Assembly: GCA_003519645.1 (NCBI GenBank)
Contig: DOWI01000445.1
Coordinates: 2,836 to 9,570 of the forward strand
Direction of reading: 5' to 3'
Length of the DNA stretch: 6,735 nucleotides
Source of the DNA: Oscillospiraceae bacterium
Lineage (GTDB): Bacteria > Bacillota_A > Clostridia > Oscillospirales > Acutalibacteraceae
The notes below the pieces were generated by a model. It saw only the letters and a program-made list of their open reading frames with translations. It was not told the DNA's origin and did not search any database. Each line of letters opens with the position of its first letter. Within the stretch, counting starts at the first letter, position 1. Below, piece after piece: positions 5,613 to 6,735 of this stretch. The position numbers were made by a program, and so were the translations under genes.

Positions 5613-6654
5613 TGCCGCCGGCGGCGACTCGCTGACCCTGAGTAATGTTTCCGGCAGCACCGTTACCCTCAACAATGAGGCGGGCGGGCCGCAAAAAAGC
5701 GTAAGCGCTTCCATATTCCTTCTGAAAGTCGGCCCAACTGTTAAACCGGATCCGGTACTGGCGGACGTCAATGCCGCGCAGGACAAGATTCAGATGGACG
5801 CCGCCATTCGGGCTTCTGCACTCGGACTAGATTTGACCGTCTACGACGATCTGGATGAATGGGCGCAATCTCACGTTCTGTTTGGTTTGCTTGTAAATAA
5901 GCCGGATCTGGGGTATCTCACCACGGATTATTTGCAGCAGTTGCTGAATTATCAAGTTGTACTGGCGCAGAAAACAGTGAACCCTAACTCTGTGTATGTC
6001 CAGGCGGGCGCAACAGGCGGAGACGGCAGCATGGCCGCACCATTTGGAACAATTCCGGATGGTATCGCCGCTGTCTGTCCGGGCGGGAATGTTTTTATTA
6101 TGTCCGGCGATTACCCAATCACATCTCAAATCACCGTTAATAAAAACGGTATTTCGCTTTCCGGAAAACCGGGAAATAAGCTGTTGATGAAAGCACAGAT
6201 AACTCCCATGCTCATTACAGGCCGCGATGTCACCGTTGAAAATTTAAATTTTACAAGTGATATCGCTTATCTGGGCGTATTTATTGAAGCTGCGGCCAAC
6301 GGTGCAGTGCTGCGCAATAACGATATTTACGGTCCTCCGAATCCCAACGTTGTCAATCGGGGAATTTTACTGGATGATAACAGAACCGGAATTATCGTCG
6401 ATAGTAACTATATCCATTCGCTCGTCCAAGGGATCGCGGTCGCCTCGGGGGTTCAGGGAACCATAAATAACAACCACATTGAAGAGACACAGACCGGCAT
6501 CATTGTATACAGTGGTTCCATGATTTTTGTGGGCAACTATTGGAGTGGAACCAAAAACACGTACGACATTGGGTTAATGAGATCTATCGCCGGGAATTAT
6601 CAGGTTGACCAGTTGAGCGCAAACAATAACAACGCAAAAGTACAGATCTTTTAG
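5536..6654 (+). CDS. C-terminal fragment: end of the BclA-C-like domain, linker and beta-helix
   Basis: True coding in this frame begins at about 5536-5544. QNQAILLESLSGTASG there resumes the BclA-C-like domain left off in the previous frame. It continues through AGGDSLTLSN and SASIFLLKVG, a helical linker, and a beta-helix of pectate-lyase/DUF1565-like type ending at TAG 6652-6654. The frame is formally open from ATG 5350, but that upstream part is a shadow of the previous frame (Pro/Arg/Ser-rich, no domain match). If translated alone, the fragment would lack its start and half of a domain. Confidence 0.75.
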   Translation, partial: FQNQAILLESLSGTASGENSGIAAINAAGGDSLTLSNVSGSTVTLNNEAGGPQKSVSASIFLLKVGPTVKPDPVLADVNAAQDKIQMDAAIRASALGLDLTVYDDLDEWAQSHVLFGLLVNKPDLGYLTTDYLQQLLNYQVVLAQKTVNPNSVYVQAGATGGDGSMAAPFGTIPDGIAAVCPGGNVFIMSGDYPITSQITVNKNGISLSGKPGNKLLMKAQITPMLITGRDVTVENLNFTSDIAYLGVFIEAAANGAVLRNNDIYGPPNPNVVNRGILLDDNRTGIIVDSNYIHSLVQGIAVASGVQGTINNNHIEETQTGIIVYSGSMIFVGNYWSGTKNTYDIGLMRSIAGNYQVDQLSANNNNAKVQIF

Positions 6655-6661
6655 AATAATA

Positions 6662-6689
6662 CTGACAATAGTACAACGTACAATATAAT
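6662..6689 (+). promoter_or_regulatory. Candidate SigA promoter leading out of the window
   Basis: CTGACA (6662-6667, 5 of 6 matches to TTGACA) is followed after 16 nt by a perfect TATAAT (6684-6689). Transcription would begin near 6696, toward a gene beyond 6735. Nothing resembling a terminator is seen between the surface-protein stop and this promoter. Confidence 0.55.
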
Positions 6690-6703
6690 GGTCGAAACTC
6701 GAC
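6671..6703. repeat. Two small palindromes around the candidate promoter, possible operator
   Basis: GTAC-AAC-GTAC (6671-6681) lies in the promoter spacer. GTCGA-AAC-TCGAC (6691-6703) spans the expected transcription start. Both are perfect inverted repeats around the same AAC centre, and their centres are 21 bp apart (two helical turns). This would place two repressor dimers on one face of the helix. They are short, so chance is possible. Confidence 0.35.
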
Positions 6704-6735
6704 AAACAAGTGGTCTAAAGATAATGAACCTGATA

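Larger units (their letters stand above)
4814..6654 (+). pseudogene. Frameshifted surface protein: DNRLRE/CBM96-like, BclA-C-like and beta-helix domains
   Basis: Three consecutive open frames encode successive parts of one protein. Skipping one base near 5072 and one in 5535-5543 makes the span exactly 613 codons (612 aa). The N-terminal part (about 1-170) resembles the DNRLRE/CBM96 carbohydrate-binding family (MQLSLSSLP, VTFNSRPAF, ITELVNDWLSGT, YFPRLILAYS). Residues about 185-306 resemble the BclA C-terminal TNF/C1q-like fold (GLYAACFTISG, NQFAL, AGGDSLTLSN, SASIFLLKVG). A helical linker (about 313-388) leads to a right-handed beta-helix (about 391-612) that opens with SVYVQAGATGGDG and has Asn-rich turns near 476, 501, 531, 553 and 574. 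ATG 4814 is chosen because AGGAG ends 8 nt before it; GTG 4805 overlaps that ribosome site. No signal peptide is seen, as in exosporium proteins assembled from the mother cell. A sequencing error would make this an intact gene. Catalytic activity is not evident. Confidence 0.8.

Overview
The window looks like chromosomal DNA from a Gram-positive, probably spore-forming member of the Clostridia. The genes are of moderate GC and carry strong AGGAGG-type ribosome binding sites. There is a lipoprotein-type sugar-binding protein, a YesM/YesN-type two-component pair, and a spore-surface-like BclA-C module. The exact genus cannot be read from this window.

Layout. (1) Positions 20-1357, minus strand: a complete lipoprotein of the family 1 extracellular solute-binding proteins, the binding component of a carbohydrate ABC transporter. 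Its permease genes would be expected to the left, outside the window. (2) Positions 1358-1862: a divergent control region. It holds a candidate promoter for each side, three TTGAAC direct repeats spaced two helical turns apart, and a long leader of about 325 nt with no convincing gene. (3) Positions 1863-4482, plus strand: a YesM-type sensor histidine kinase (626 aa) overlapping by 23 bp a compact AraC-type response regulator (253 aa). (4) Positions 4483-4813: an intergenic region with a strong intrinsic terminator at 4682-4720 and a candidate promoter at 4513-4539, so it may encode a short RNA of about 175 nt. (5) Positions 4814-6654, plus strand: one surface-protein gene now split over three reading frames by two net +1 frameshifts. 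Its rejoined 612-aa product has a DNRLRE/CBM96-like N-terminal domain, a BclA C-terminal-like (TNF/C1q-fold) domain, a helical linker and a right-handed beta-helix. (6) Positions 6655-6735: a candidate promoter with two small palindromes, leading out of the window.

How the parts may work together. The kinase and regulator probably sense an extracellular condition, perhaps a sugar or the loaded binding protein, and activate the divergent transporter operon. The TTGAAC direct repeats are the best candidate operator for the AraC-type regulator. The broken surface protein is separated from this unit by a terminator and looks functionally unrelated. I see no CRISPR array, tRNA, rRNA, transposase or phage gene. 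The most notable items are the doubly frameshifted three-module surface protein, the direct-repeat operator and the possible short transcript at 4546-4720. None amounts to a clearly new system.
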